From the NCBI GenBank assembly GCA_029933565.1, contig JAOZNY010000070.1:1-13126 (forward strand): a stretch of 13,126 nt of DNA, written 5' to 3'. The notes beneath the pieces are model-generated. The model did no database searches. It saw only the letters and a program-made list of their open reading frames with translations, and was not told the DNA's origin. The position numbers and the translations under genes are program-made. The DNA is from Bacteroidales bacterium (lineage in GTDB: Bacteria > Bacteroidota > Bacteroidia > Bacteroidales > F082). Each line of letters opens with the position of its first letter. Position 1 is the stretch's first letter. Shown piece after piece: positions 1-7,276 of the stretch.

Positions 1-152
1 CTGGTAAAAATCTATTCACATTACTGTGACGTGAAAGTAGGTAAAAAAGTTACACCAATAAAACTAGTTGCGAGTTGCGGGTTGCAGGTTGCCCACCTTT
101 GCTACGCTACGGCAGGTAAACTGGTTGCTAGTTGGCTGAAGAATTCAATAAA
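1..152. other. Intergenic region downstream of the radical SAM cluster
   Basis: No gene is supported here. It lies downstream of the last minus-strand radical SAM gene. It holds GTTG-type heptamer repeats (separate entry) and a small inverted repeat, TCACA-TTAC-TGTGA, at 16-29. Read on the minus strand, that hairpin is followed shortly by TTTTT, so it could be a weak terminator for the radical SAM operon, but the stem is only 5 bp. A plus-strand frame is open from base 1 to the stop at 178-180. It has no recognisable protein, is translated largely from the repeats, and overlaps the end of the radical SAM gene, so I do not call it. Confidence 0.5.
61..137. repeat. Degenerate GTTG heptamer repeat array
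   Basis: Four consecutive 7-bp units start at 67: GTTGCGA, GTTGCGG, GTTGCAG, GTTGCCC (67-94). Two more, GTTGCTA and GTTGGCT, lie at 124-137. The flank is also duplicated: the 18 bases at 61-78 (beginning aaactagttgc) recur at 118-135 (aaactggttgc) with a few mismatches. The 7-bp period and GTTG core match the perfect array at 9561-9616, so both may belong to one dispersed low-complexity repeat class of this genome. No function is inferred. Confidence 0.6.
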
Positions 153-1535
153 TCACTTACCTTTAAACATATCTTTATAAGGACCTATCAGACTTTCAAT
201 ATCGAATTTATCATCACCAAACAAGTCCATCATCATATTGCGGTACGAAATATTTGTAGCCAATGCCCAAGTTGAGGCTTCTACATTTTTGGTTGCTCTC
301 AGAGTATGTAAAAATTTTCGGGTTAGGGTTTTTCTTCCATAAACATCATACCAAATACCCTTCATTAGTTCAAACAGTCTGCTCTCTTCAATTTTAGCAG
401 GCTTAAAAGTAACATCCTCAACACTGTAGTACTGCCAATCTTCAGGGTAATTAGTTTTTGTTAACCTGCCTTCCTTTTCCATTCTTTTATAGGTTTGCGT
501 TCCGGGCATTGGAGTAAGTATTCCACATTGAAAACAATCGACATTGGCATTTTTTATGAACTCTCTTCGGTTTATCAAATCCTGTTCATTGTCAGAATCG
601 AGACCAAAAATAAATGAGCCCAAAACAGAAATTCCTGCCTTTCTTATTTTATCAAAAGCCAAATTGTATTTATCAACTCCTATTCTGGCATTCAACGTTT
701 TGTTTGTACTTTCCAATCCCTCAATGGTTTCGGCTTCAATGCCAATAAATATCAAACGGCAGCCACTTTCAAATGCCAGTTTTAATAATTCTTCATCATC
801 GGCAAAGTTCAGTGATGCCTGGCTCCACCAATACTTTTTTATACCCCTGTCTATTATTCCCTGAAAAATTTTCTTTGCATGTTCTTTAGAAGTATTACTG
901 TAACCAACAATATTATCATCAACAAAAAAGAACATTTCCTGTGGCATTTTCTCAATCTCATCCAAAACATTCTCAACCGGGCGCATGCGATATTTGCTAC
1001 CATTAAAAGCCGTAACAGTACAAAACTCACAATCAAATGGGCATCCTCTGGTGGTGATTGTAGAACTAACTTTATAATTTGGATTGAACAGACTGTAATC
1101 TATTGGTGGAATATTGTCAAGACTCAATCTTTCGCCATGATAGAATTTCTTTAAAGAGCCATTCTCAAAATCTTTTATTACATCTTTCCAGCAACTTTCA
1201 ACTTCACCAACAACCACACTATCGGCATATCCCTTTGCTTCATTTGGCACCATCGAAGCATGAATGCCACCAATTATTACCGGTATATTTTTCTTTTTAT
1301 AAATGTCTGCAATCTGGTAAGCCCTGTAAATTGATGAAGTATATCCCGTTAGGCCAACAAGGTCTACTTCTTTAAATTCGAAATCTTCAAAATTCTCATC
1401 AATAATTTCAATTTCCCAATTATCAGGCGTCAACGCAGCGATAATTCCATAAGCCAAAGGAGGATACTTTGTTATTTCTGAGCGTAAAAACCCTCTTCTG
1501 AACTCTGATACTGGATTAATTAAAAGTAACTTCAT
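153..1535 (-). CDS. Cobalamin-binding radical SAM protein, paralog 1 (last in the array)
   Basis: This 460-residue protein has the architecture of class B (B12-dependent) radical SAM enzymes. Residues about 1-135 form a Rossmann-like cobalamin-binding domain, seen as the start LLLINP, YPPL at 24-27, and GGIHAS at 89-94 followed by VVVGEVES. Residues about 155-350 form the radical SAM barrel, with the cluster motif CPFDCEFC (Cys165, Cys169, Cys172), FVDDNIVGY at 204-212, FIFGLDSD and the late motif LTPMPGT at 340-346. The last ~100 residues are an all-alpha tail. The DxHxxG cobalamin-ligand motif is absent, so B12 would bind His-off. ATG 1535-1533 follows the stop of the upstream paralog by one base (TAG-A-ATG), so the two are translationally coupled. 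It is the most divergent copy, with IDYSLF where the others have ARHDLF. Family examples methylate carbon or phosphorus or form rings; the substrate is unknown. Confidence 0.9.
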   Translation of the reverse strand: MKLLLINPVSEFRRGFLRSEITKYPPLAYGIIAALTPDNWEIEIIDENFEDFEFKEVDLVGLTGYTSSIYRAYQIADIYKKKNIPVIIGGIHASMVPNEAKGYADSVVVGEVESCWKDVIKDFENGSLKKFYHGERLSLDNIPPIDYSLFNPNYKVSSTITTRGCPFDCEFCTVTAFNGSKYRMRPVENVLDEIEKMPQEMFFFVDDNIVGYSNTSKEHAKKIFQGIIDRGIKKYWWSQASLNFADDEELLKLAFESGCRLIFIGIEAETIEGLESTNKTLNARIGVDKYNLAFDKIRKAGISVLGSFIFGLDSDNEQDLINRREFIKNANVDCFQCGILTPMPGTQTYKRMEKEGRLTKTNYPEDWQYYSVEDVTFKPAKIEESRLFELMKGIWYDVYGRKTLTRKFLHTLRATKNVEASTWALATNISYRNMMMDLFGDDKFDIESLIGPYKDMFKGK

Positions 1536-1536
1536 T

Positions 1537-2928
1537 CTACTTAATCATTGATTTTGGGAATAGTTTATTTGGTACCGAATTAAAAATAGGATTGGGATCA
1601 AAATATTTTCTACCCTCAAAGATTGTATTACCATAATTAGAGTTAGTAACCATAGTCCATAAAGCAGTACTAGCATCTCTGGTTTCCTTCAGAGTCATCC
1701 TGAATTTGTTTATTATTGTTTTGCCATCAAACATTTCTCCCCACACTTCATCTAATACTTCATTTAACTCTTCATGGGTCATTTTCCCGGGATGGATTAC
1801 ATTTTCAAAAAACCTCATCCTCTGCCAGTCTTCTGGGAAATTATTGAATTTAATTCTATCCTCTGCAACAAATTTCCTATAGGTTCCGGTGCCCGGGAAT
1901 GGTGTTAAAACACTGGTTTGATAAGCATCTACATTTGAATCAATTATCCACTTACCCCTTGCCCTAAGATCATCGGCGCTATCGGTATCGAGGGCAAAAA
2001 TAAATGTACCTAAAACACCAATTCCATAAGAATGTAATTTTTTGAAAATACTATTGTAGTTATTTACCCCCACTTGTTGATTTAGGCTTTTATTGGTTTC
2101 TTCAAGACCTTCCATCTTTTCGGTTTCAATACCAACTAAAACCATTTTACAATTAGTATCGGCCATAAGTTGAAGGATTTCATCATTATCTGAAATATTT
2201 ATCGATGCCTGGGTAAACCATTCCCTGTTCATCCCTCTTTCTTTCATGCCCTTAAGAAGTTCAATTGTCCTCTTTTCAGAGTTCTTACTATAACCTATAA
2301 GATTATCATCAACAAAAAACAACAACTTTCCTGTTGTCGATTCTATTTCATCCAAAACGGCTTCAACCGGACGCTGGCGATATGCAGTTCCATTAAATGC
2401 ATGAACAGTACAAAAATCGCAACGCCATGGGCACCCCCTAGTGGTTTGTATAGTTGAAAACGCATAACGTGGGTGGAATAAATCGTGACGGGCAGTCGGA
2501 ATTTTGTCGGCTTTCAAACGAGGACCTTCATAGGTCTTTTTTAAATTACCTTCTTCAAAATCTTTAATAACCTGATGCCAGACACTTTCCGCTTCACCTT
2601 TAACAACAACATCCATGTATTGTAGTGCTTCGGCCCACATCATAGTAGCATGAATGCCTCCCATAACAGTTGTAATACCTGCCTCTTTATAAATTCCTGC
2701 AAGCTCGTAAGCCCGATAAGCATTTGAAGTAAATGCTGTAAATCCAACTAAATCAGCTTCCTTAAATTCAAATTTATCAAAGTTTTCATCTAGTATTTCA
2801 ATCTCCCAATCATCTGGAGTAAGAGCAGCAATTATACCCAAACCTAATGGCGGAAAATTTGAAAACTCATATTTCAGTAAGCCTTCTTTAAGGAAGTTAC
2901 GTGGATTTATAAGTAGTAATTTTTTCAT
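1537..2928 (-). CDS. Cobalamin-binding radical SAM protein, paralog 2
   Basis: This 463-residue protein has the same plan as its neighbours. A B12-binding domain covers about 1-135 (LLLINPR start, PPLGLGIIAALTPDDWE, GGIHAT at 90-95, GEAES). The radical SAM domain has the cluster-binding CPWRCDFC (Cys166, Cys170, Cys173), FVDDNLIGY at 205-213, GTFIFALDTD and LTPFPGT at 341-347. A helical C-terminal tail follows. The 54-bp gap to the preceding paralog (2929-2982) contains no TAnnTTTG element, so it is probably transcribed from the promoter of the 2983-4368 gene. Its own stop is one base from the next start. It has lost the Gly of the GLDTD motif (ALDTD) and carries an unusual WAEALQYM where the other copies have PxEAxxYxD, which may reflect a different substrate. 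No member of the array can be named from sequence alone. Confidence 0.9.
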   Translation of the reverse strand: MKKLLLINPRNFLKEGLLKYEFSNFPPLGLGIIAALTPDDWEIEILDENFDKFEFKEADLVGFTAFTSNAYRAYELAGIYKEAGITTVMGGIHATMMWAEALQYMDVVVKGEAESVWHQVIKDFEEGNLKKTYEGPRLKADKIPTARHDLFHPRYAFSTIQTTRGCPWRCDFCTVHAFNGTAYRQRPVEAVLDEIESTTGKLLFFVDDNLIGYSKNSEKRTIELLKGMKERGMNREWFTQASINISDNDEILQLMADTNCKMVLVGIETEKMEGLEETNKSLNQQVGVNNYNSIFKKLHSYGIGVLGTFIFALDTDSADDLRARGKWIIDSNVDAYQTSVLTPFPGTGTYRKFVAEDRIKFNNFPEDWQRMRFFENVIHPGKMTHEELNEVLDEVWGEMFDGKTIINKFRMTLKETRDASTALWTMVTNSNYGNTIFEGRKYFDPNPIFNSVPNKLFPKSMIK

Positions 2929-2982
2929 TTTCTTGAGTTCTTGATATTGAAATAGTTGATTCCTCTAGTCTCTATTTGTAGT

Positions 2983-4368
2983 TTATTTGTATTGGTCTAC
3001 CAAACTGCCAAAAATATCTTTTAATTTAATATGCTTCGATTCATCTTCTTCGTAGGCCATATTATTATAATGAGCATTAGCCGAAAAAGCCCACATTGCT
3101 GCTTTTGCATTTTTAGTGGTTTTTAATGTTGCACGAAGCATCTTCATTAATCTTTTCACATTGTACAAACTATCAACCGCTTTAAACTTATAAGTGTTCA
3201 ACTCGGTGGCAGTCATTTTTTTTGGTTTAATAACAACATGCCCACCCCAATATTTTTCCCAGTCGTCTGGGTAATTATTAGCAGTTAGTCTATTTTCGTC
3301 AACATATTGTTTATACGTAATTGTGCCAGGAAATGGAGTTAATATTGAAATCTGAGCAGCATCCACATTCGATGTCTTTATATAATCTATCCTGTTCTGT
3401 AAATCTTCAACCGTGTCGGTATCGAGGCCAAAAATAAATGTCCCAAGAACGCTAATACCATGGCTTTGAATTTTAGAAAATATCTTTTGATAATTATCAA
3501 CTCCTGCATTTAGGTTTGACCTCTTTTTCATGCTTTCCAAAGCCTCGGTTTTTTCCGATTCAACACCAATTAAAACTAACCTACAGCCTGCTTCAGCAGC
3601 AAGGTCAAGTAATTCTTCATCATCACCAAAGTTAATTGAAGCCTGGCAGAACCAATCTTTTTTAATACCACGATCAATCATCCCACGAAAAATTGCTTTA
3701 GCATGATCGCGTGCAGGTTTGTTATAACCAACAATATTGTCGTCAACAAACATTAAACTAGTTGCCTTAATTGTTTCAAGTTCATTTAAAACATCTTCAA
3801 CAGGACGGGTTCTGTAGGCTCTACCGTTAAAAGTATGAACCGAACAGAACTCACACATCATAGGGCAACCCCTCGTTGTTTGGATGGAGTCGAACATATA
3901 ATCTTTATGAAAAAGATCGTGGCGTGCAATTGGAGAATGGTCGAGCGATAACTGTTCACCCTTATACCTTTTCTTCAAACAACCATTTTCAAAATCGGCC
4001 AATATTTCTTTCCAAACACTTTCAGCCTCTCCAATGGCTACTGCATCAACATATTTTTCGGCCTCCTCAGGTAACATTGATGCATGGATACCACCCATTA
4101 CCACAGGAATATTTTTACTGGTATATTGTTTGGCAATATCATAAGCTCTGGTAACAGTTGATGTAAAAGAAGTAATCCCTACAAGGTCGGCATCTTCAAA
4201 CTCAAACTCCTCAAAATTCTCATCTTTCAATATTACTTCCCAATCGTCTGGCGTAAGGGCTGCAATAATTGCTAATCCTAGCGGTGGATATCTGGATTCA
4301 CGATCGATAACAAAGCCTATTCTGTGCTTTCCACGAGGATTAATCAATAACAACTTTTTTTTAGCCAT
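2983..4368 (-). CDS. Cobalamin-binding radical SAM protein, paralog 3
   Basis: This 461-residue protein has an N-terminal B12-binding domain (KKLLLINPRGK start, YPPLGLAIIAALTPDDWE, GGIHASMLP at 92-100, AIGEAES). Its radical SAM barrel has CPMMCEFC (Cys168, Cys172, Cys175) followed by NGRAYRTRPV, then FVDDNIVGYNKPARDHAK from 207, GTFIFGLDTDT and LTPFPGT at 343-349. The C-terminal ~100 residues are predicted mostly helical. No DxHxxG motif is present, so B12 binding should be His-off. By eye it is much closer to the 4511-5890 paralog than to the other two: residues 206-259 are identical between them. A perfect Bacteroidota -7 element lies 20 bp before the ATG, so this gene probably heads a 3-2-1 operon. 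The reaction is unknown; radical C-methylation or cyclisation is typical of the family. Confidence 0.9.
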   Translation of the reverse strand: MAKKKLLLINPRGKHRIGFVIDRESRYPPLGLAIIAALTPDDWEVILKDENFEEFEFEDADLVGITSFTSTVTRAYDIAKQYTSKNIPVVMGGIHASMLPEEAEKYVDAVAIGEAESVWKEILADFENGCLKKRYKGEQLSLDHSPIARHDLFHKDYMFDSIQTTRGCPMMCEFCSVHTFNGRAYRTRPVEDVLNELETIKATSLMFVDDNIVGYNKPARDHAKAIFRGMIDRGIKKDWFCQASINFGDDEELLDLAAEAGCRLVLIGVESEKTEALESMKKRSNLNAGVDNYQKIFSKIQSHGISVLGTFIFGLDTDTVEDLQNRIDYIKTSNVDAAQISILTPFPGTITYKQYVDENRLTANNYPDDWEKYWGGHVVIKPKKMTATELNTYKFKAVDSLYNVKRLMKMLRATLKTTKNAKAAMWAFSANAHYNNMAYEEDESKHIKLKDIFGSLVDQYK

Positions 4369-4388
4369 ATTATTTAAAATTGAACGGG

Positions 4389-4396
4389 CAAAAATA
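4389..4396 (-). promoter_or_regulatory. Predicted -7 element of radical SAM paralog 3 / operon 3-2-1
   Basis: On the minus strand this reads TATTTTTG, a perfect match to the Bacteroidota -7 consensus TAnnTTTG, ending 20 bp before the ATG at 4368. Upstream, GTTTCC lies about where the -33 TTTG should be but is an imperfect match. It indicates that this gene can be transcribed independently of the paralog upstream. Confidence 0.5.
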
Positions 4397-4451
4397 CTAA
4401 AAACATATAAGGAAACTAGATATATAGATATAACTGGAAAATATCATAAAA

Positions 4452-4496
4452 TTGAATGGCATTAGTTTTTCTTCCTAATTAATCAATGCCAATTTT
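4452..4496. repeat. Imperfect inverted repeat between radical SAM paralogs 4 and 3
   Basis: In the 142-bp gap between the two paralogs, TGGCATT and AATGCCA form a 7-bp perfect stem around a loop of about 21 bases. The flanking AAAATT/AATTTT can extend it after a small bulge. Read on the minus strand it follows the stop of paralog 4, so it could attenuate or protect the transcript. There is no clean T-tract right after the stem, so I do not call it a terminator. Confidence 0.35.
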
Positions 4497-4510
4497 TATG
4501 CCATCAAAAA

Positions 4511-5890
4511 TCATTTTTTCATAAAACTTTCAAATAGTTTGCTCACAGAAAAACCTTCAATATCTTTCCCTTCATTTATCATATTACGATAGTGAGAATT
4601 TGCTGAAAAGGCCCAGACTGCCGCTTTTGCACTTTTGGTTGCCTTATGAGTTTCTCTAAGTTTTTTTAACAGCCTTTTATAATTAAATAGCGTTTCAACT
4701 ACTTCTTTTCTAAAACCTTTCAACAATTCGGTAGGAATTTTATCATGTTCTATTACTATTTGCCCACCATCATAATTTTCCCAATCCTCAGGGTAGTTTG
4801 TTGCAGTTATTCTATTTCTTCTTTTATAATCTTCATAAGTTTTTGTTCCTGGAAAAGGTGTTAGAATAGAAACCTGTGATGCATCTACATTAGAATTAAG
4901 AATATAATTTAATCTATCTTTTAAATCACTTGGCGTATCAGTATCAAGGCCAAAAATAAAAGATCCCAGCACACTAATTCCATGGCTTTGTATAATTGAA
5001 AAAACCTTATGGTAATTATCAACGCCCGTTTTCAAGTTCGATTTTTTATTCATGCTAACCAATGCTTCCGTTTTTTCCGACTCCACGCCTATTAGCACCA
5101 TCTGGCATCCTGATTCTGCAGCAAGGTCTAGCAATTCCTCATCATCTCCAAAGTTTATTGATGCCTGACAAAACCAATCCTTTTTAATGCCACGATCTAT
5201 CATTCCCCGAAAAATTGCTTTGGCATGATCGCGTGCTGGTTTATTATAGCCAACAATATTATCATCAACAAACATAATACTCTTAGCCTTCATGCTCTCT
5301 AATTCATCAAGAACATCATTTACAGGTCTTGTTCTGTACGCCCTGCCATTAAACACATGCACAGTGCAGAAATCACAAAGCATTGGGCAACCTCGTGTAG
5401 TTTGAATTGAATCAAATATATAATCCTTGTGGAAGAGGTCGTGGCGTGCTGGGGGAGAATTTTCAAGTGGAAGTCGATCTCCATTATATCTCTTCTTTAA
5501 TTTTCCATCTTCAAAGTCTGAAAGTATTTCTTTCCAAACACTTTCTGCCTCACCTATTACCACAACATCAACATATTTTTCTGCTTCTTTGGGTAACATG
5601 GAGGCATGTATACCTCCCATGATTACAGGAATGTTCATGTTTCTGTATTCCTTAGCCACCTCATAGGCTCTTGTAGCATTTGAAGTAAACGAAGTTACCC
5701 CAACCAGATCAGCATCTTCATATTCAAATTCCTCAAAATTCTCATCTTTTATAATAATTTCCCAGTTATCAGGTGTAAGCGCTGCTATTATCCCTAAACT
5801 TAATGGAGGATACCTTGATTCTTTGTCTATTACAAAGCCAATTCTACTTTTACCCTTTGGATTTATTAATACTAATTTCCTTTTTGTCAT
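4511..5890 (-). CDS. Cobalamin-binding radical SAM protein, paralog 4 (first in the array)
   Basis: This 459-residue protein is the 5'-most member of the array. The B12-binding domain has LVLINPKGKSRIGFV, YPPLSLGIIAALTPDNWE and GGIHASMLP at 92-100, then VIGEAES. The radical SAM domain has CPMLCDFC (Cys168, Cys172, Cys175), NGRAYRTRPV, FVDDNIVGYNKPARDHAK, GSFIFGLDTDT and LTPFPGT. A helical C-terminal tail of about 100 residues ends in KLFESFMKK. It is the near twin of the 2983-4368 gene, from which it differs by many conservative changes outside a shared invariant block. Its ATG at 5890 follows a perfect TAnnTTTG element by 25 bp and faces the acyl carrier protein gene across 156 bp. That places the start of the array and the ACP operon under one divergent control region. 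The substrate is unknown. Confidence 0.9.
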   Translation of the reverse strand: MTKRKLVLINPKGKSRIGFVIDKESRYPPLSLGIIAALTPDNWEIIIKDENFEEFEYEDADLVGVTSFTSNATRAYEVAKEYRNMNIPVIMGGIHASMLPKEAEKYVDVVVIGEAESVWKEILSDFEDGKLKKRYNGDRLPLENSPPARHDLFHKDYIFDSIQTTRGCPMLCDFCTVHVFNGRAYRTRPVNDVLDELESMKAKSIMFVDDNIVGYNKPARDHAKAIFRGMIDRGIKKDWFCQASINFGDDEELLDLAAESGCQMVLIGVESEKTEALVSMNKKSNLKTGVDNYHKVFSIIQSHGISVLGSFIFGLDTDTPSDLKDRLNYILNSNVDASQVSILTPFPGTKTYEDYKRRNRITATNYPEDWENYDGGQIVIEHDKIPTELLKGFRKEVVETLFNYKRLLKKLRETHKATKSAKAAVWAFSANSHYRNMINEGKDIEGFSVSKLFESFMKK

Positions 5891-5915
5891 TTGGTTTTGA
5901 CATTAATTAAGTCTC

Positions 5916-5923
5916 CAAAAGTA
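5916..5923 (-). promoter_or_regulatory. Predicted -7 element of radical SAM paralog 4
   Basis: The minus strand reads TACTTTTG, a perfect TAnnTTTG, 25 bp before the ATG at 5890. The nearest TTTG upstream is too close to be the -33 box and a TTG is slightly closer than ideal, so only the -7 element is convincing. Confidence 0.5.
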
Positions 5924-6013
5924 AGAAAATACCAAAACAACTATTTTATGTATTATAAGAGTAGTAAATATATCTGCTTGCTTCTGTTTACTTTTTCGGA
6001 TAAAAAAAAACCT

Positions 6014-6021
6014 TAGTTTTG
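6014..6021 (+). promoter_or_regulatory. Predicted -7 element of the ACP-glycosyltransferase-GNAT operon
   Basis: TAGTTTTG is a perfect TAnnTTTG match 25 bp before the ATG at 6047. A TTTTTCG tract at 5992-5998 sits near the expected -33 position and is a partial match to TTTG. Confidence 0.55.
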
Positions 6022-6046
6022 CCAACCAAAATTAAAACAGATTACA

Positions 6047-6331
6047 ATGACCGCACAAGAATTGACAGTTGACAAGTTTATTGAAAAAATTGTAGAAGAA
6101 TTTCCCGATATAAAAAAGGAAAATCTAGGTGCTAATATGAAATTTAGAGATCACGTAGAGTGGGACTCAATAAATGCCCTTGTTCTTATTGCAATGGTAA
6201 ACGTTGAATATGACGTTACTATAAATGCTGAAGAATTGATTAACGCTGAAACAATTAATGATGTTTTCTTAGTTGTAAAGAAAAAAGCCAAAGAGAAAGA
6301 CTTTGAAGATCAGGCTAAAGATTCGGAATAG
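6047..6331 (+). CDS. Acyl carrier protein (phosphopantetheine-binding)
   Basis: This 94-residue acidic protein has the length and four-helix pattern of a discrete ACP. The prosthetic-group site is W-D-S-I-N, with Ser41 expected to carry 4'-phosphopantetheine; the usual motif is DSL, so DSI is a mild variant. Helix III follows in the conserved place (AEELINAETINDVFLVV), and a charged Lys/Glu/Asp tail ends the chain. It should need a phosphopantetheinyl transferase encoded elsewhere. It is the first gene of a three-gene operon, with a perfect -7 element 25 bp upstream. It is not recognisably the housekeeping fatty-acid AcpP and has no adjacent ketosynthase, so a dedicated ACP for the local pathway is more likely. 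Acyl donation to the GNAT product, or presentation of an acyl chain to the divergent radical SAM enzymes, is inference. Confidence 0.88.
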   Translation: MTAQELTVDKFIEKIVEEFPDIKKENLGANMKFRDHVEWDSINALVLIAMVNVEYDVTINAEELINAETINDVFLVVKKKAKEKDFEDQAKDSE

Positions 6332-6355
6332 AAAACACATAACAAAAACGATATT

Positions 6356-7276
6356 TTGTACGATTACTCTGTAATCATACCGGTTTTTAATAGCGAGTTT
6401 ACGCTAAAGCCTTTACTTGAAGGCCTGAAATTGGTGTTTTCTGATTTCAAAAGTAAAAATGTTGAATACATTTTTATTGATGATGGAAGTTTTGATAAAA
6501 GTTGGGAGGTTCTTGAAGAACTAAATCAAGATGAAGCAGATAATATTACAATTGTAAAACTGAATAAAAATTACGGACAGAGCAATGCTACTTTTTGCGG
6601 ATTGGAATTGGCAAAAGGAAAATATATTATTACTCTTGATGATGATTTGCAGCAGCCACCAAAGGAAATCCCTAAACTTATAAACACACTTGAGACAGGT
6701 AACTGGGATGTTGTTTATGGTGTTTATGATAAAAAGCAACATTCTTTTTTTAGAAATTTAAGTAGTGCAATAGTCAGGAAAACCATTGCCCGATTTATTG
6801 AAAGGCCTTCGACCACAACTTCGTTCAGAATAATTAAAAGTGAAGTGGTTAAGAAGATACTGGCCCATAAATCAAATTTCATTTTTATTGATGAGTTAAT
6901 TTGGTGGTATACTGATTCGATAAGTTATGTTATAACTGAGCATCTCAAAAGAAAAAATCAAAAATCGGGCTATACACCAGGTAAACTTTGGAATTTACTT
7001 ACCAACCTAATTATTTTCTATACTAACTTTCCTCTCAAGTTAATGATTTACGGAGGTTTGTTTTTCTCGGTAATTTCCTTCTTCACGATTATTGGTCTAA
7101 TTATAGCAAAAATTTTTAACAATACACCACTGGGTTATAGTTCAATAATGATTACAATAATGTTTGGAACAAGTATAATTTTATTAAGTCTCGGAGTTAT
7201 TGGCGAATATATAAGCAGACTGTATAGTTTTCAAAACAAGAAGCCACCCTTTATTATAAAAGAAATAAAAAAATGA
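6356..7276 (+). CDS. GtrB/DPM1-like family 2 glycosyltransferase with two TM helices
   Basis: This 306-residue membrane-anchored GT-A fold enzyme is of the polyprenyl-phosphate sugar transferase type (GtrB, ArnC, DPM1). Visible landmarks are the N-terminal YSVIIPVFNSE, IDDGSFDKSW at 41-50, and the metal/nucleotide motif DDDLQQPP at 95-102. TTTSFR lies at 153-158 and EHLKRKNQKSGYTPGKLWNL at about 195-214, where family members have a conserved H-x-x-R block. Two C-terminal hydrophobic segments (about 229-252 and 262-285) end in LGVIGEYISRLY, a family signature. The expected role is to transfer a sugar from a nucleotide donor to undecaprenyl phosphate at the inner membrane. No ATG exists near the N-terminus. 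TTG at 6356 is the best start, preserving the standard family N-terminus; ATT just upstream is less likely. The frame is the same as the ACP, 24 nt after its stop. The 3' end overlaps the GNAT start by 4 bp. Confidence 0.88.
   Translation: MYDYSVIIPVFNSEFTLKPLLEGLKLVFSDFKSKNVEYIFIDDGSFDKSWEVLEELNQDEADNITIVKLNKNYGQSNATFCGLELAKGKYIITLDDDLQQPPKEIPKLINTLETGNWDVVYGVYDKKQHSFFRNLSSAIVRKTIARFIERPSTTTSFRIIKSEVVKKILAHKSNFIFIDELIWWYTDSISYVITEHLKRKNQKSGYTPGKLWNLLTNLIIFYTNFPLKLMIYGGLFFSVISFFTIIGLIIAKIFNNTPLGYSSIMITIMFGTSIILLSLGVIGEYISRLYSFQNKKPPFIIKEIKK

Larger units (their letters stand above)
5891..6046. promoter_or_regulatory. Divergent promoter region between radical SAM array and ACP operon
   Basis: This 156-bp AT-rich spacer has a perfect -7 element facing each way (5916-5923 minus, 6014-6021 plus), roughly 90 bp apart. 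Both predicted 5' leaders are short, about 20 nt. No Shine-Dalgarno sequence precedes either ATG, as is usual for Bacteroidota. I see no clear operator palindrome between the two elements. Co-regulation of both sides by one factor bound here is possible but inferred. Confidence 0.5.

Noticed and set aside
1..180. Plus-strand frame open from base 1 to the stop at 178-180
   Set aside because: No start codon or recognisable protein; the translation is made largely from the heptamer repeats and overlaps the end of a well-supported minus-strand gene.
544..1375. Plus-strand open frames opposite the first radical SAM gene (and similar ones opposite the other paralogs)
   Set aside because: Antisense shadows of conserved coding sequence; low-complexity translations without family motifs.
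4452..4496. Terminator after radical SAM paralog 4
   Set aside because: The stem is short, the loop is about 21 bases and no uninterrupted T-run follows, so only an inverted repeat is reported.
153..5890. Recent duplication or assembly artefact explaining the four similar genes
   Set aside because: The copies differ throughout, including many silent sites in the most similar pair, and have distinct spacers, so they are real and not recent duplicates.
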